Origin: Polyangia bacterium | Lineage (GTDB): Bacteria > Myxococcota_A > Polyangia > Fen-1088 | Assembly: GCA_036268875.1 (NCBI GenBank) | Contig: DATATI010000080.1 | Location: forward strand, 62,001 to 126,000 | Length of the DNA: 64,000 nt | Direction of reading: 5' to 3' | Part shown: piece by piece, positions 42,796 to 53,383 of the stretch | How the letters are laid out: each line of letters begins with the position of its first letter | Position numbering within the stretch: the stretch's first letter is position 1 | Notes under the pieces: model-generated | Databases searched by the model: none | Seen by the model: only the letters and a program-made list of their open reading frames with translations | What the model was told of the DNA's origin: nothing | Position numbers and translations under genes: made by a program

Positions 42796-44148
42796 ATGCG
42801 ACGTGCTGGCCTTTTCTTCGGTGGATTCCTTTTGACCTGCGTGCCGCTGGTCTTGATGGTGGGCGTCGGTTGCTCCAGCGGCGGCGGCGCCCAGACCGGC
42901 ACCGGCGGCACCTCGGCGGGCAGCGGCGGCGACACCGGCCCGGTGGGGACCGGCGGTCAGGGCGGCGCTGGCCCGACGGGGACGGGCGGCGGCTCGGGCG
43001 GCATGGCGGTCATCGACGGGGGCGGCAGCGGCGGGGCCTCCGACGGCACTGACGCACCGGTCGCCGACACCAGCACCGACGCGCCGGACAGCGGCGACGC
43101 CAGCGGCGCCAGCACCTGGACGGGAACGTGGGCGGCGGCGCCGGATGGGACGTGTGGCGCATCGGTCGGACAGACACTGCGCACGATCGTGCACACCAGC
43201 ATCGGCGGCAACGCCGCGCGCGTTCGTGTCTCCAACGCGCGCGGCAACGGACCGCTGCACATCAGCAACGTGCACCTCGCGCAGCGGACCACCGGATCGT
43301 CGATCGATGTCGCCACCGACAAGGCGTTGACCTTTGCTGGCCAGCCCGATGTCACGGTCGCGGCGGGAATGTTCGCCCTCAGCGATGGGGCGGACTTCGT
43401 CGTCAAGCCGCTCTCCGACGTGGCGATCAGCTTCTTCGTCATGGCGAGCAGCGGCGGCACCTGCCAACAGAACCCCTTCCAGACCAATTACGCCGCCACC
43501 GGCAACATGGTGTCCGCCCCCACGCTGAACGGCGGCGGCGGCTATATCTATGTCCTCGGTCTGGACGTTCAGAATCCCGCGGCCGAAGGCGCGGTGGTCG
43601 CCCTGGGCGCCTCGATCACCACTGGCTTCCGCGCGCCGGGCGACACCAATCAGCGCTGGCCGAACCTCCTCGCCACCAAGTTGGCAAGCGCCAACCGCGT
43701 GATCGGCGTGCTGAACGAGGGCATCAGCGGCGAGGGCACGTCGAACGCGCTCGCCCGATTCAACCGCGACGTGCTGGGGCAGACCAACGTCAAATGGGTG
43801 ATCTTCTCCGACGACCCAATCAACGACCTCGGTGGGTCGACCCCGGCGAACGATGAAGGCCAAATGAAGATGATGATGATGATGGCCCACGCCAAGGGGG
43901 TGAAGTTCCTGTGCTCGACGCTGACGCCGTACCTCCCGGTTGAACCCAAGCGCGCGATGGTCGTCGATTTCATCAAGAGCGCCGACAGCGGCTGTGATGG
44001 GATCATCGACCAGGAGACGGCGACCCGCGACCCCGCCAAGCAGCCGGCGACGTGGTTGGCGAAGTTCAATTCTGGCGACAGCCTGCACCCCAACGCCGCC
44101 GGCATGCAGGCCATCGCCGACATCATCGACCTGACGGTATTCAAGTAG
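42796..44148 (+). CDS. SGNH/GDSL-type hydrolase lipoprotein with altered motifs
   Basis: A 450-residue lipoprotein. Lipobox VGVGC (Cys26), then about 85 residues of Gly/Thr/Ser and Asp-rich linker. The following 150 residues are beta-rich (LRTIVHTSIGGNAARVRVSN) as in the N-terminal domain of GDSL esterases such as acetylxylan/rhamnogalacturonan types. The hydrolase blocks are VALGASITTG (block I with Ser), NEGISGEGTSNAL, then FSDDPINDLGG where GxND is expected, and DSLHPNAAGM (block V Asp-His). ATG 42796 has GGGAG seven bases upstream. Substrate unknown; perhaps a carbohydrate ester. Confidence 0.78.
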   Translation: MRRAGLFFGGFLLTCVPLVLMVGVGCSSGGGAQTGTGGTSAGSGGDTGPVGTGGQGGAGPTGTGGGSGGMAVIDGGGSGGASDGTDAPVADTSTDAPDSGDASGASTWTGTWAAAPDGTCGASVGQTLRTIVHTSIGGNAARVRVSNARGNGPLHISNVHLAQRTTGSSIDVATDKALTFAGQPDVTVAAGMFALSDGADFVVKPLSDVAISFFVMASSGGTCQQNPFQTNYAATGNMVSAPTLNGGGGYIYVLGLDVQNPAAEGAVVALGASITTGFRAPGDTNQRWPNLLATKLASANRVIGVLNEGISGEGTSNALARFNRDVLGQTNVKWVIFSDDPINDLGGSTPANDEGQMKMMMMMAHAKGVKFLCSTLTPYLPVEPKRAMVVDFIKSADSGCDGIIDQETATRDPAKQPATWLAKFNSGDSLHPNAAGMQAIADIIDLTVFK

Positions 44149-45115
44149 CGGCGGCGAGGCGGCGATCGACCGCCACACGGGTCTCGATCTCGATACCATG
44201 GGTCAGGGTTCGGGCGACGGGACAGGTCTCGGCCGCTTGCTGGAGGCGAGCGGCCCCGATCTCGTCGAGGTCGCCGACCAGCGTGACCACTCGTCGAAAG
44301 AGGTGACCGCGCGGCGTTCGTGACTGGCTCAGCGTCACCTCGACGTGCTCGAGCGGGAGGTGATGCTTGGCGGCCGACCACTGCACGGTCATCGCCGTAC
44401 ACGCGCCCAGGGCCGAGAGCAGCAGATCGTGTGGTCCCGGCCCCGCATCGCCACCGCCTTCTTCCGTCGGCAGATCGGCCACTATCTCGTGCGGGCCCAC
44501 CGTGATGATCTGCCGGCGCGGAGCCGGCGTGCTGCGCACGCGCGCCTGGCGAAACACGGTTTGCAACGGGCCCAGCAGCCGCCTGGCGCGCGCGACGGCG
44601 TCGGCCAACCGGTCGATGGAATCATCGAACCGCACCCCGTTGATGAAGAAGGTGGGCGTCGCCAGGACGTGGCTGTGCCAACCGGAGATCTCCTGGGCGG
44701 CAACCGCCGGTCGAAACGATCCCGCGTCCAGCTCTCGTTCGAACGCAGCCGCGTCGAGACCAATCTCTCGTGCCAGCGCGACCAGGCGCGGGCGAGACAG
44801 ATCGGCGTCGCCTTCGAAGAGACGATCGTGCATCTCCCAGAACTTGCCTTGCGCCGCGGCGATCTCGGCCGCTTCGGCGGCGGGCTCGGCCTGGGGAAAG
44901 AGGTGGCTTCTTGGATTGGCGCGAAAGACGAACCGGACGTCCGGCGTGCGCGCCACAAGATCGTTGATGACTCCGTAGGCGCTCCGGCAACTGGGACAGG
45001 CAAAGTCGCCGTATTCGACCAGCGTGACCTCGGCCGCCGCCGGGCCACGCGCATGATCATGCGGGCCGATCGGTTCTGACAGCAAGGTCGCATGCCGCCC
45101 GTCGAAGTGACCCAT
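44141..45115 (-). CDS. DsbA-like thioredoxin-fold and OsmC fusion protein
   Basis: A 324-residue fusion. Residues 1-195 are a DsbA/FrnE-like thioredoxin fold with CPSC at 40-43 and the cis-Pro stretch ATPTFFINGVRF. Residues about 215-324 form an OsmC/Ohr domain with both conserved Cys (LGACTAMTVQW and ETCPVARTL). OsmC-type proteins reduce organic hydroperoxides with their Cys pair; the DsbA half could recycle that disulfide or form disulfides. It has no signal peptide, so it is probably cytoplasmic. It overlaps the convergent SGNH gene by 8 bp. Confidence 0.85.
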   Translation of the reverse strand: MGHFDGRHATLLSEPIGPHDHARGPAAAEVTLVEYGDFACPSCRSAYGVINDLVARTPDVRFVFRANPRSHLFPQAEPAAEAAEIAAAQGKFWEMHDRLFEGDADLSRPRLVALAREIGLDAAAFERELDAGSFRPAVAAQEISGWHSHVLATPTFFINGVRFDDSIDRLADAVARARRLLGPLQTVFRQARVRSTPAPRRQIITVGPHEIVADLPTEEGGGDAGPGPHDLLLSALGACTAMTVQWSAAKHHLPLEHVEVTLSQSRTPRGHLFRRVVTLVGDLDEIGAARLQQAAETCPVARTLTHGIEIETRVAVDRRLAAAT

Positions 45116-45218
45116 GGCCTAGACAGTCTCCGCAGCGTTGCTCATGGGCGGAAGGTTCCCCCTTCGGTCCGCGTCCGTCCAGTGCAGGAGCGCCTTATCC
45201 CACGGGCTGGCGCCGGTC

Positions 45219-46250
45219 TCACCGAACGCAGCGAACAGCTTCGGGCGTCTCCATCGCCATGCGGTAGGTGCTGCCGTTGGCGAAGAAGGCGGTCCAGGCG
45301 CGGGACGGATCGTCGACGGCCACCGACGACGACCAGAAATACGCGCTGGGGGTCATCGGGAACACCGTCGCGTCGACCGAGGGACCGATCGAATCGTCGA
45401 CGATGGTCTGGATTTCGCCGATGGTCGGGACGCGCCAGCCGGTGCCGTTCAACGCCAGGCCGGCGCAATACGTGTTCGCGTCGGCCCACGTGTACAAAGA
45501 CGTCGACACCGCCTGCTGCCAGGTCAGCTTGGTCGCGGTGTCGGTCACGGTGCCGTTGGCGATGGTGTAACGCTCTGACGGCGCGATCGGCCAGGATGGC
45601 GGCCCGCGCAGGCAACGGGCGCGGTACGCATAGGTCATGTCGGCGTAGCTGGTGAAGCCGCTCCCGAAAAACACCAGCCATTCCAGGCCCCGATCTTCGA
45701 CCATCACCGACGACGTCCAGAAGCTGTCGCTGGGCGTGTCGGGAAAGGCGGTCGAATCAATTGACGGATTGGCGATGGACCAGTCGGCCAGCGAGGCGAG
45801 CTCGATGCGCGATGGCAGCCGCCAGCCAGCCAGGCCGTCGATGGTCAGGCAGGCGCAGTACTGTCTGGCCTCGTCCCAGGCAAAGGTTCCCGAATCGACC
45901 GTCCGCTGCCAGACCAACCCGGTGACGTTGTCGGTGACCTGGTTGCCGCTGGCGCTCACCGCATAGCTGGTCGGGTTCGGCAGGCCGCTACGGGCCGGGT
46001 TCGGCATGACCCAGGTGGCCCAGGCATTGGGCGCGGCGATGGTGCCGCATCCGGCATCGGCATCACTGGCGTCGATACCGCTCGCGTCAGCGCCGCTGTC
46101 GCCCCCGGCATTCCCGGCAAGGCCGCTTCCTCCGGCGCCGCCTTCCGGGATCTGGCCCGCGCCGTTCGAACCACTGCATGCGGCAACACCCAGCGAAACA
46201 AGGAGCCAAACGATGCTCGGCGCTTTTGGCTCTGCTGTTTCGGTGCCCAT
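45219..46250 (-). CDS. Lipoprotein with tandem DUF1566 (Lcl) domains
   Basis: About 343 residues from ATG 46250. The lipobox is GVAAC, followed by a Gly/Ala and Asp-rich linker. Two related DUF1566 domains follow, each with the pattern VTDxxTxLxWQ ... YC ... GWRLP/GWRVP ... FWTSS/FWSSS (TGLVWQRTVDSGTFAWDEA, GWRLPSRIELASL; then TKLTWQQAVSTSLYTWADA, GWRVPTIGEIQTIV). The family is common in surface lipoproteins and may bind other proteins or glycans. Cys pairs in each domain are likely to form disulfides. An ATG 27 bp upstream is an alternative start. Confidence 0.8.
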   Translation of the reverse strand: MGTETAEPKAPSIVWLLVSLGVAACSGSNGAGQIPEGGAGGSGLAGNAGGDSGADASGIDASDADAGCGTIAAPNAWATWVMPNPARSGLPNPTSYAVSASGNQVTDNVTGLVWQRTVDSGTFAWDEARQYCACLTIDGLAGWRLPSRIELASLADWSIANPSIDSTAFPDTPSDSFWTSSVMVEDRGLEWLVFFGSGFTSYADMTYAYRARCLRGPPSWPIAPSERYTIANGTVTDTATKLTWQQAVSTSLYTWADANTYCAGLALNGTGWRVPTIGEIQTIVDDSIGPSVDATVFPMTPSAYFWSSSVAVDDPSRAWTAFFANGSTYRMAMETPEAVRCVR

Positions 46251-46359
46251 CGCCTTGGCGGGTGACGCCTGCCGCAAAACGACGCAGGTCCCCCTTTCAA
46301 ACGGGCGTTGAAGAAGAAAACCTTCTCCGGTCAGCGCCAGCGCCAGGCGCGCTTGTCGC

Positions 46360-46593
46360 TCACACTTCGTAGTCGGGTGTGGTGGCGCGACCGTACGGAA
46401 TCTTGTTCCAGATCCGTTCGTGCAAAAAATAGATCAGCAGCTTGACCGAGGTGTCGGCGAGGCCAATCTTGGCGGCGAACTCGAGCTGGCCGGTCATGAC
46501 CATCGCCACGCAGCCGGTGATGATGCCGGCCAGAATGCGCCAGGAGAGCGACTTGACCATGCTGCGCTTGCGCGATTCCAGCACCACACCCAT
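46360..46593 (-). CDS. DUF2061 small membrane protein
   Basis: A 77-residue protein with two predicted helices and the DUF2061 pattern: RSMVKSLSWRILAGIITGCV, FAAKIGLADTSVKLLIYFLH and ERIWNKIPYG. The family is often found next to sulfate-assimilation genes (adenylylsulfate kinase and cysteine synthase genes). Here its ATG follows the cysK stop without a gap (TAAATG), so it is in the cysK transcript. Function not known; a role in sulfur uptake is inferred from context. Confidence 0.88.
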   Translation of the reverse strand: MGVVLESRKRSMVKSLSWRILAGIITGCVAMVMTGQLEFAAKIGLADTSVKLLIYFLHERIWNKIPYGRATTPDYEV

Positions 46594-47532
<939 letters not shown>

Positions 47533-47716
47533 GCCTCCTCTTATCATAAGTGGACGGCCGGCATCACCGGCCATAAGGCGCGCAGTGCCTTGCGTTGATA
47601 TTGGCGAAATGACACCGAGGATCGTTGACGGTCGGAAGATCTTGGATAAAGTGGCCGCCCCCGGATGCCCGACCTCGAAACGTCGGTCTCAAAAAAATGC
47701 CCACAGGAGCCACACC

Positions 47717-48583
47717 GTGAAGATCAGCCAGACTGTCCTCGCTTCGTTTGTTGTGCTTGCCTTCGCCGGAGCCATCAGCTGTTCCAGCAGCGACAACTCC
47801 AAATCCGACGCCGCCGTCGACGCAAAGTCCGACGCCAAGTCCGACACCGGCAAGGGAGGCACGGGCGGCAGCGGGACGGGTGGCAGCGGAACCGGCGGCA
47901 GCGCGACCGGCGGCAACGATGGCGGGACGGTTGATGTCGCCGCTGACGTCGCTGCCGACGTGGCCGCAGATGTGGCGGCCGACGTCGCCACGGACGGGGC
48001 GGCCGACACCGCGCACGACGTGGTGGCTGACACCGGCGTCGACGCCGGAACGGATACCGTCACCGACAGCAACACCGACGCCGGAACCGATGCGGTCGTC
48101 ACTGACACCACTGATGCCACCGAGACCGCGCCGACCGACACGGGCAGCGACGTCACCGACAGCGGCAGCGACACCGTCGCCGCCTGCAACAGTGCGCAGC
48201 TGTCCGGAGCGCAGATCGCCAAGACCACGCACGACGGCCCCGCCCCGAGCATGACCGGCGGAACCATCGCCGACGGCACGTACCTGCTGACCGCGATTGA
48301 CAAGTACAACGGAACGACGGGCGCCAATACCCACCGCGAGACCTGGGTCTTCGCCGCCGGCCACGTCGACGTCGCCGGCCAGGATTCGTCCACCAGCGGT
48401 GGCGCCGTGATGCTGGACTCCGGCACCTACTCGACGGCGAACAACGTCCTGACCTTGATGTTGACCTGCCCGGCGACCATGAACGTGGCCATCGCCTATA
48501 CCGTTGTCGGCAATACCATCCAGTTGCAAAGCCAGCCGAACTCGAGCGACCAGGAGATCCACACCATCACCAAGCAGCCGTAA
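47717..48583 (+). CDS. Repeat-rich hypothetical lipoprotein
   Basis: A 288-residue lipoprotein (GAISC, Cys22) starting with GTG 47717, with CAGGAG eight bases upstream. A long low-complexity linker of about 135 residues follows: GTGGS repeats, then DVAA repeats, then Thr/Asp-rich sequence. The folded part is only about 130 residues (GGTIADGTYLLTAIDKYNGT, THRETWVFAAGHVDVAG, SGTYSTANNVLTLMLTCPAT) and resembles a small beta-barrel or calycin-like fold. No active-site motif. A strong terminator follows. It is expressed divergently from cysK. Confidence 0.75.
   Translation: MKISQTVLASFVVLAFAGAISCSSSDNSKSDAAVDAKSDAKSDTGKGGTGGSGTGGSGTGGSATGGNDGGTVDVAADVAADVAADVAADVATDGAADTAHDVVADTGVDAGTDTVTDSNTDAGTDAVVTDTTDATETAPTDTGSDVTDSGSDTVAACNSAQLSGAQIAKTTHDGPAPSMTGGTIADGTYLLTAIDKYNGTTGANTHRETWVFAAGHVDVAGQDSSTSGGAVMLDSGTYSTANNVLTLMLTCPATMNVAIAYTVVGNTIQLQSQPNSSDQEIHTITKQP
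47866..48000 (+). repeat. Coding tandem repeats (GTGGS and DVAA units)
   Basis: Two adjoining degenerate arrays inside the lipoprotein gene. First come about four 15-bp units for GTGGS, then about five 12-bp units for DVAA. Copies differ mainly at third positions, indicating selection on the protein rather than recent expansion. Confidence 0.8.
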
Positions 48584-48602
48584 ATCAACGGGGGTCGTTC
48601 AC

Positions 48603-48635
48603 GGGCGCGGGTCGCTGCCGCGCCCTCTTTTTTTT
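48603..48635 (+). terminator. Strong intrinsic terminator
   Basis: GGGCGCGG (48603-48610), a seven-base loop, the exact complement CCGCGCCC (48618-48625), then a T-rich run TCTTTTTTTTT. It is 20 bp after the lipoprotein stop and is the clearest Rho-independent terminator in the window. Confidence 0.93.
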
Positions 48636-48725
48636 CATGACATCGCCCGCTGCCACCGAGGACTGGCAGTTGCGAGAAGGCGGCGCCGCGCATACATTGC
48701 GGCCGCAATTGGAAAGGGACGCAGA

Positions 48726-49709
48726 ATGAATTTATCGCTCACGGGCACGAATTCGATCAGGGCGCGCGTCGTCGCCGTCGCCGCCATCGGCCTGCTGTCG
48801 GCCGGATCGGCGCGGGCGCAAGGCAACCCGACCTTCACCTACGGAAGCCCAGACGCGGCCCCCGTCCCACAGACGGTCGAATGGAAAGTGCAAGCCAAGG
48901 GCGGCGCGATCGCCACCACCGGCAACTCGACCAGCGGCAACGCCACCTTCGGGTTGGGCGCCTCGCGGAAAGAGGGCAACAACAAGCTGGCCCTGGACGG
49001 CGCGATCGCCTATGGGCGGTCCACCGTCTGGACGGCGGTCCCCGACGCCAACGGCGCCGTGATCGGGCTGGACGGCAAGGCCACCACCACGACCAACAAC
49101 TGGAACAGCAAAGGCCGCTATGACCGCTTCTTCACCTTGAACAACTCGGCATTCATCAGCGGCCTGGCGGCGGCTGACAAGATCGCCGGCAAGTCGTTTT
49201 ATGGTGGCGGTCAGATCGGCTATAGCCGCCAGGTGCTGAAAAGCCCGATGCACCTGGTGGTCGCCGAGCTTGGCTATGATCTGTCGTACGAGCGCTATGT
49301 CTCGCAACCCAACAAGACGCTGGACCCGGTGACCATCCATTCGGCGCGAGTGTTCGTGGGCGAGACGCTGAAGCTCAGCGCGGTCACCGGCATCAACGCC
49401 AGCGCCGAGGCGCTGTTCAACCTGAACAAAGAAGGCAGCGCGTACAAATACAACAGCGCCAGCATGCCCGTGCAAGGCGTGGATGCCCTGCATGACACCC
49501 GCCTGATCGGCAAGATCGGGCTGACCACCACACTGGTGAAAAGCCTCAGCATCGGGTTCAGCTTTGCGGTGAAATACGATCAGAACCCCGCTCCGCGCCC
49601 CTTGCCGCCGGGAACGCCCGACGGCGAACAGTACGCGCCGACGTTCTTCCCCTTCGCCGATCGCGTCGACACCATCACCGAAGCGACGCTGCTCTACACG
49701 TTCCTCTAG
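48726..49709 (+). CDS. DUF481 outer-membrane protein (YdiY-like)
   Basis: A 327-residue protein with a Sec signal peptide ending SARAQG (about residue 32). The rest alternates in amphipathic strands with the DUF481 signature WKVQAKGGAIATTGNSTSGN and NNKLALDGAIAYGRSTVW, and ends in an aromatic residue pattern (ITEATLLYTFL) suited to outer-membrane barrel insertion. ATG 48726 fits the signal peptide; GGAAAGGGA lies eight bases upstream. It follows the terminator, so it has its own promoter. Role unknown; the E. coli relative is acid/salt induced. Confidence 0.83.
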   Translation: MNLSLTGTNSIRARVVAVAAIGLLSAGSARAQGNPTFTYGSPDAAPVPQTVEWKVQAKGGAIATTGNSTSGNATFGLGASRKEGNNKLALDGAIAYGRSTVWTAVPDANGAVIGLDGKATTTTNNWNSKGRYDRFFTLNNSAFISGLAAADKIAGKSFYGGGQIGYSRQVLKSPMHLVVAELGYDLSYERYVSQPNKTLDPVTIHSARVFVGETLKLSAVTGINASAEALFNLNKEGSAYKYNSASMPVQGVDALHDTRLIGKIGLTTTLVKSLSIGFSFAVKYDQNPAPRPLPPGTPDGEQYAPTFFPFADRVDTITEATLLYTFL

Positions 49710-49743
49710 GGCCGAGGCGCGCCTGACCGGATCGGCCGGCGGC

Positions 49744-51078
49744 TCACAGCCGCGGCGCCGGCCCCGGACAGTATTTCGCGCTCCCCAGGTCCGATGCGTT
49801 GCTGCCCGTCAACACGTTGTAGACCGTCAGCAGGATCTGGGCGTTCTGGATGGGCGCCGCCGTGTAGTCGAGGTAGCGGCCCATCTTGATGGCCCCACCG
49901 GCGCCGCCGGCGAGGACGAAGGGCGCCGGGCTGGCGAGGTGTGCGGATCCATTTCCGAGCTCGTTCCACCACAGGATGAGGGTGTTATCCAACATCGTCC
50001 CGCCGGCCGCGTCGGGATACTTATCCAGCGAGCTCATCACGTACGCCAGCTGCGTGCTGAACCACGTGTTGATCTCGGTCATCTCTTTCAGGGCATTGGC
50101 GTGCGCCAGATTGTGATGGGTGTTGGTGTGGCCGAGCCAGCTGAAGGTCTCGCCTCCGGAGCCCATCGCGATCCAACAGAAGCTGGCGACGCGCGTGATG
50201 TCGCAGGCCATCGCCAGCACCATCATATCCAGATTCACCTTGCTCCACGCCGGCAGGTTCGACCCCAGGACATTGAAGGAGTCCGCGGGTCGGGCGGGAA
50301 CCATGCACGCGACCTGTGGTTCCACCGCCGTCACTTGCTTCTCGATCTCACGGATCGACGTCATGTGCTGGTCCAGACGCGCCTTGTCGTCGGTGCCGAC
50401 GCGCGCCTTCATGGTTGTAAAGCGACCGGCCACCATGTCGAGAATGCTCTGCCGGCGTTTACGCAGGTTATCGGCGGCCATCGTGTTCTGCGGCGTGCCG
50501 GCTGGTGCCCCATTCATGAACAGATAGTCGAACAGCGCGGATGGCTTTCCGATCGTCGGCAAAAGCTCTGTGGCGCCGCGCCAAGAAGAAACGATCTGCA
50601 AGGGATCGCCGCCGTCACCGCTGGGGTTCACGCCGGTTTGCACGGATTTGATCTTGGTGGCGCCGCCGATCTTGTCGGCGACGAGTTGATCCAACGAAGG
50701 TCCACCGGGGCGCATGGTGCCGAAGCTCTGGGGATTCACGAACGGCACGCCGCTGATCATCGCGGCATGCGAACCTTGGTGCCCGCCATACGCCGGATCC
50801 TTGCCGGCGTCGTTTTTGACTCCGTTGAAGAGAACCAGTTTGCTCTGATAGGGCAACAGCGGTTGGTGAGCCGTATTGAGCGTGAAGTTCGTCTCTGTCC
50901 CCATGGGATACCAATAGGCCGGCATCTGGCCGTTGGCGGTGAACCACGAGATGAACCGCTTTGGAGCGGCGTCCGCGGCCCGGGCGCGGCTCGGGCGCAT
51001 TGCCTCGAGCAACGGCAGGCCGATGGCCACACGGCCCGCGCCTCGGATGACTGCCCGTCGCGATATCCTTTTGAACAT
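49744..51078 (-). CDS. DUF1552 protein with Tat signal (copy 2)
   Basis: A 444-residue protein with a twin-arginine signal (ISRRAVIRGAGRVAIGLPLL) and the DUF1552 landmarks: FISWFTANGQMPAYWYPMG, GPSLDQLVADKIGG, DKARLDQHMTSIREIEKQVT, FCWIAMGSGGETFSWLGHTN and MLDNTLILWWNELGNGSAHL. Its ATG (51078) overlaps the stop of the DUF1592-type gene by one base and is preceded by AAGGAGGA. The codon use is like the surrounding genome, unlike copy 1. Confidence 0.88.
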   Translation of the reverse strand: MFKRISRRAVIRGAGRVAIGLPLLEAMRPSRARAADAAPKRFISWFTANGQMPAYWYPMGTETNFTLNTAHQPLLPYQSKLVLFNGVKNDAGKDPAYGGHQGSHAAMISGVPFVNPQSFGTMRPGGPSLDQLVADKIGGATKIKSVQTGVNPSGDGGDPLQIVSSWRGATELLPTIGKPSALFDYLFMNGAPAGTPQNTMAADNLRKRRQSILDMVAGRFTTMKARVGTDDKARLDQHMTSIREIEKQVTAVEPQVACMVPARPADSFNVLGSNLPAWSKVNLDMMVLAMACDITRVASFCWIAMGSGGETFSWLGHTNTHHNLAHANALKEMTEINTWFSTQLAYVMSSLDKYPDAAGGTMLDNTLILWWNELGNGSAHLASPAPFVLAGGAGGAIKMGRYLDYTAAPIQNAQILLTVYNVLTGSNASDLGSAKYCPGPAPRL

Positions 51079-52808
51079 CACAGTCCTCCTTGGGGAACCT
51101 TGCGATACAAGAACGGCGCCGTCAGCGGAATGGCGCGCACCAACGCCAGCTGGCCTCCCTGTTTCAGGGCATCGTGCAGCTGGGTCACTGCGCACGTATC
51201 ACCGGTGGTTTTTCCAGAGTCGCGGCCGAAGGCGAAGCGGAACCACTGGGTGGCGGCGCACGACACGGCTTCGTCGCTGGTGGCCAGCTTGGCGCCCAGC
51301 TCGACCGGACCGTTGAAAGTGCCGGCGACGTCAGAGGCGATGACATTCCCCGAGGCGTCGACGGGCTGCCCATTGTCGATGGTCCGCCACGCGCCGGACG
51401 CGTCGAAGCCTTCGAAGCCAAACCCGATCTGATCCATCATCACGTGACAGGCGGCGCACGTCGGGTCCGTCACGTGGTTGATCATCGCTTGGCGCCGCGT
51501 TTGATTGGGTTGCGCCACCGGCGGCGTGATGTTGGCGTTGGGCGGCGGCGGCGGGAGCGTCTCGCACAGCAGCGCTTCGCGCACGAAGATGCCCCGCTTG
51601 GTGGGCGATGTGAGATTACGATTGGCGTTGGCGGCCAGCAAGCCGCCCGCGGTCAGGATACCGGACGCGGGACGCATTCCCAGTGCGGCCTGATCCACGC
51701 GCGCGAAAGTCGGGCTCTGGCCTTTGATGCCGTAGAACGTGCCGAGCGCGTCGTTCAGGAACGTGTAGGGCGCCGTGAACAGCCCGGCGACCTTGCCATC
51801 ACCTTGAAAGACGACGTCGTCGACCAGCGAGCGAACTTCCTGTTGCATGGCGGCCGCGACGGCCAGCGAAAACTTGGGAAACTCCATCGGGTCCTTTTCC
51901 AGCGAATTGATGGCGTCCAGCTGCAGCCACTGGTCGTGGAAACGCAGAACCATCTCGTGGGCCCGTGGTTGGCCTAACATGCGCGTCACCTGCGCCGAGA
52001 TGTCGGCCGGCGTCTGCAGCTTGCCCGCTTGCGCGGCGGCGAGCAGTACACCATCGGGACCGCTGTTCCACAGCAGGTAGGACAGACGGGTGGCCATGTC
52101 CCAACCATCGAGCGGGATCAGCGATTTCCCTGCGACGGGTGGGCTCAGCTCGAAGCGGTACAGGAACTCCGGCATTTGTAGCACCGCCGTGATCACCGCC
52201 TCGACACCCGAGTTGAAGTTGCCACCGGTGTCACGGCCGACTTGCCAGACGGACAGCAGCGCCGTCGTTTGATCGGCGTCGACGGGCCGCCGGAAGGCCT
52301 TGGTCGCGAACGACGAGATGAAGGTCTGGGCGCACGCCTGCTCGCCGACGGCGGCGGGATCGCACATCAGAACCTTGGACAGGCGATTGGCCACGGTATC
52401 GGCAGCGATCTTCTCGGCAGCGGACAGGTATTGACTGGCCAACTGAGGCGGCGTCTCTTGCGCGGCCGCGTTGTCCAGAAATGGGAAATTTTCCGTCGTC
52501 AGCTCGACGGCGAAGTCGAGATTGAGGCTGGATATGTCACCTAGAAGATCAGAGACCGTGTTCAGGTACTCCGCGTTCGTGAGGCGCCGCAGGGGGGTGG
52601 CGTCGACATCCGTGACGCTGTCGCTGCAGGTCAGGGGTGTGCTGACCGTGGGGCCGCTCTGTTGGCCGCCGCCGGGTTTGATGCCGCCGGGCTGCCCGGA
52701 AGGAGCAGCGTCGCCAATTTCCCCGCTGCAAGCGAGGGTCAATGAGAGACAGGCCGCCGCCACTGTTGTCGATCTCGACATGAATTTGAGGGGCCAACGA
52801 GAGACCAT
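51078..52808 (-). CDS. DUF1587/1595/1592/1588/1585 protein with single CxxCH (copy 2)
   Basis: A 576-residue lipoprotein (SLTLAC near residue 27) with the full domain series: DUF1587 ([19 protein letters not shown]), DUF1595 ([20 protein letters not shown]), DUF1592 ([20 protein letters not shown]), DUF1588 ([20 protein letters not shown]) and DUF1585 ([20 protein letters not shown]). A c-type haem-like motif CAACH lies between the last two. ATG 52808 has GGAGGTCACGT upstream, deciding against earlier in-frame starts. It is the first gene of a two-gene operon with DUF1552 copy 2. Confidence 0.88.
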   Translation of the reverse strand: MVSRWPLKFMSRSTTVAAACLSLTLACSGEIGDAAPSGQPGGIKPGGGQQSGPTVSTPLTCSDSVTDVDATPLRRLTNAEYLNTVSDLLGDISSLNLDFAVELTTENFPFLDNAAAQETPPQLASQYLSAAEKIAADTVANRLSKVLMCDPAAVGEQACAQTFISSFATKAFRRPVDADQTTALLSVWQVGRDTGGNFNSGVEAVITAVLQMPEFLYRFELSPPVAGKSLIPLDGWDMATRLSYLLWNSGPDGVLLAAAQAGKLQTPADISAQVTRMLGQPRAHEMVLRFHDQWLQLDAINSLEKDPMEFPKFSLAVAAAMQQEVRSLVDDVVFQGDGKVAGLFTAPYTFLNDALGTFYGIKGQSPTFARVDQAALGMRPASGILTAGGLLAANANRNLTSPTKRGIFVREALLCETLPPPPPNANITPPVAQPNQTRRQAMINHVTDPTCAACHVMMDQIGFGFEGFDASGAWRTIDNGQPVDASGNVIASDVAGTFNGPVELGAKLATSDEAVSCAATQWFRFAFGRDSGKTTGDTCAVTQLHDALKQGGQLALVRAIPLTAPFLYRKVPQGGL

Positions 52809-52927
52809 ACGTGACCTCCTGACGATGAGCGACGGATTTGCGTGCACCACCGCTTCTTTGATCGGTGCGAATGAAAGGTTCCGCGACGGCGACCTATTAG
52901 TTCATCGTATTTTCGCTAATTCGCAAT

Positions 52928-52970
52928 TGGACAGATCTAAATAGCCAGAGCCGGACTTATTAAAATAGCC
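52928..52970 (+). repeat. Direct repeat element, copy 1 of 3
   Basis: It begins TGGACAGATCTAAATAGCCA and continues GAGCCGGAC. Copies 2 (53377) and 3 (55649) share the pattern GGACAnnTCTAnnTnGCC and a second CGGA about 12 bases later, in the same orientation. Confidence 0.6.
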
Positions 52971-52981
52971 GAGTGACATTT

Positions 52982-53383
52982 TTATTTTTCTTGCGACGGC
53001 GCTGTCTTTGGAAACCAGAGGCCAGCTCTGGAAAGAATCTTGCGAACGGTTTCCTTGGCCAGATTGATGCCATGTTGTTCGGCCAGCCTCTGGCGCACCA
53101 GAGTGGGACCTAAGTCCTGGTAGAACTGGCGCGTCAGCGCAACGACCTGCGCCTCGATCTCGGGCGGGAGCCTTCGGTTTCCGACCCGGCCTCGCTTGCG
53201 TGAAACCAGTCCAGCGGCTCCTTCACGCTGGAAGGCCCCGCAAAGACGGGTGACCTGTCTGGCAGAGATCCCTAGCGATTGACCAGCCTGCACCCGCGTC
53301 AGGCGACGCTGAAAGACCAACTGGAGCACACGCAGCCGGTCAATCTCCTTGGCGCTCATGACGAGAGCGGCGGGCTCGGACAT
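52982..53383 (-). mobile_element. Truncated ISNCY-like transposase (N-terminal helix-turn-helix part)
   Basis: A frame of about 133 residues from ATG 53383 (another ATG at 53359): MSAKEIDRLRVLQLVFQRRL, GQSLGISARQVTRLCGAF, GLVSRKRGRVGNRRLPPEIE, and KETVRKILSRAGLWFPKT. This is the N-terminal DNA-binding half of ISNCY-family transposases. The catalytic (DDE) half is missing: the frame stops at 52982 in an A/T-rich stretch. It is therefore an inactive remnant. It sits upstream of, and in the same direction as, the DUF1592/DUF1552 operon, which has its own ribosome-binding site. Confidence 0.78.

Noticed and set aside
47564-48562. Minus-strand frame opposite the repeat-rich lipoprotein gene
   Set aside because: Val/Gly-rich mirror of the plus-strand repeats. 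The plus strand has a ribosome-binding site, signal peptide and terminator.
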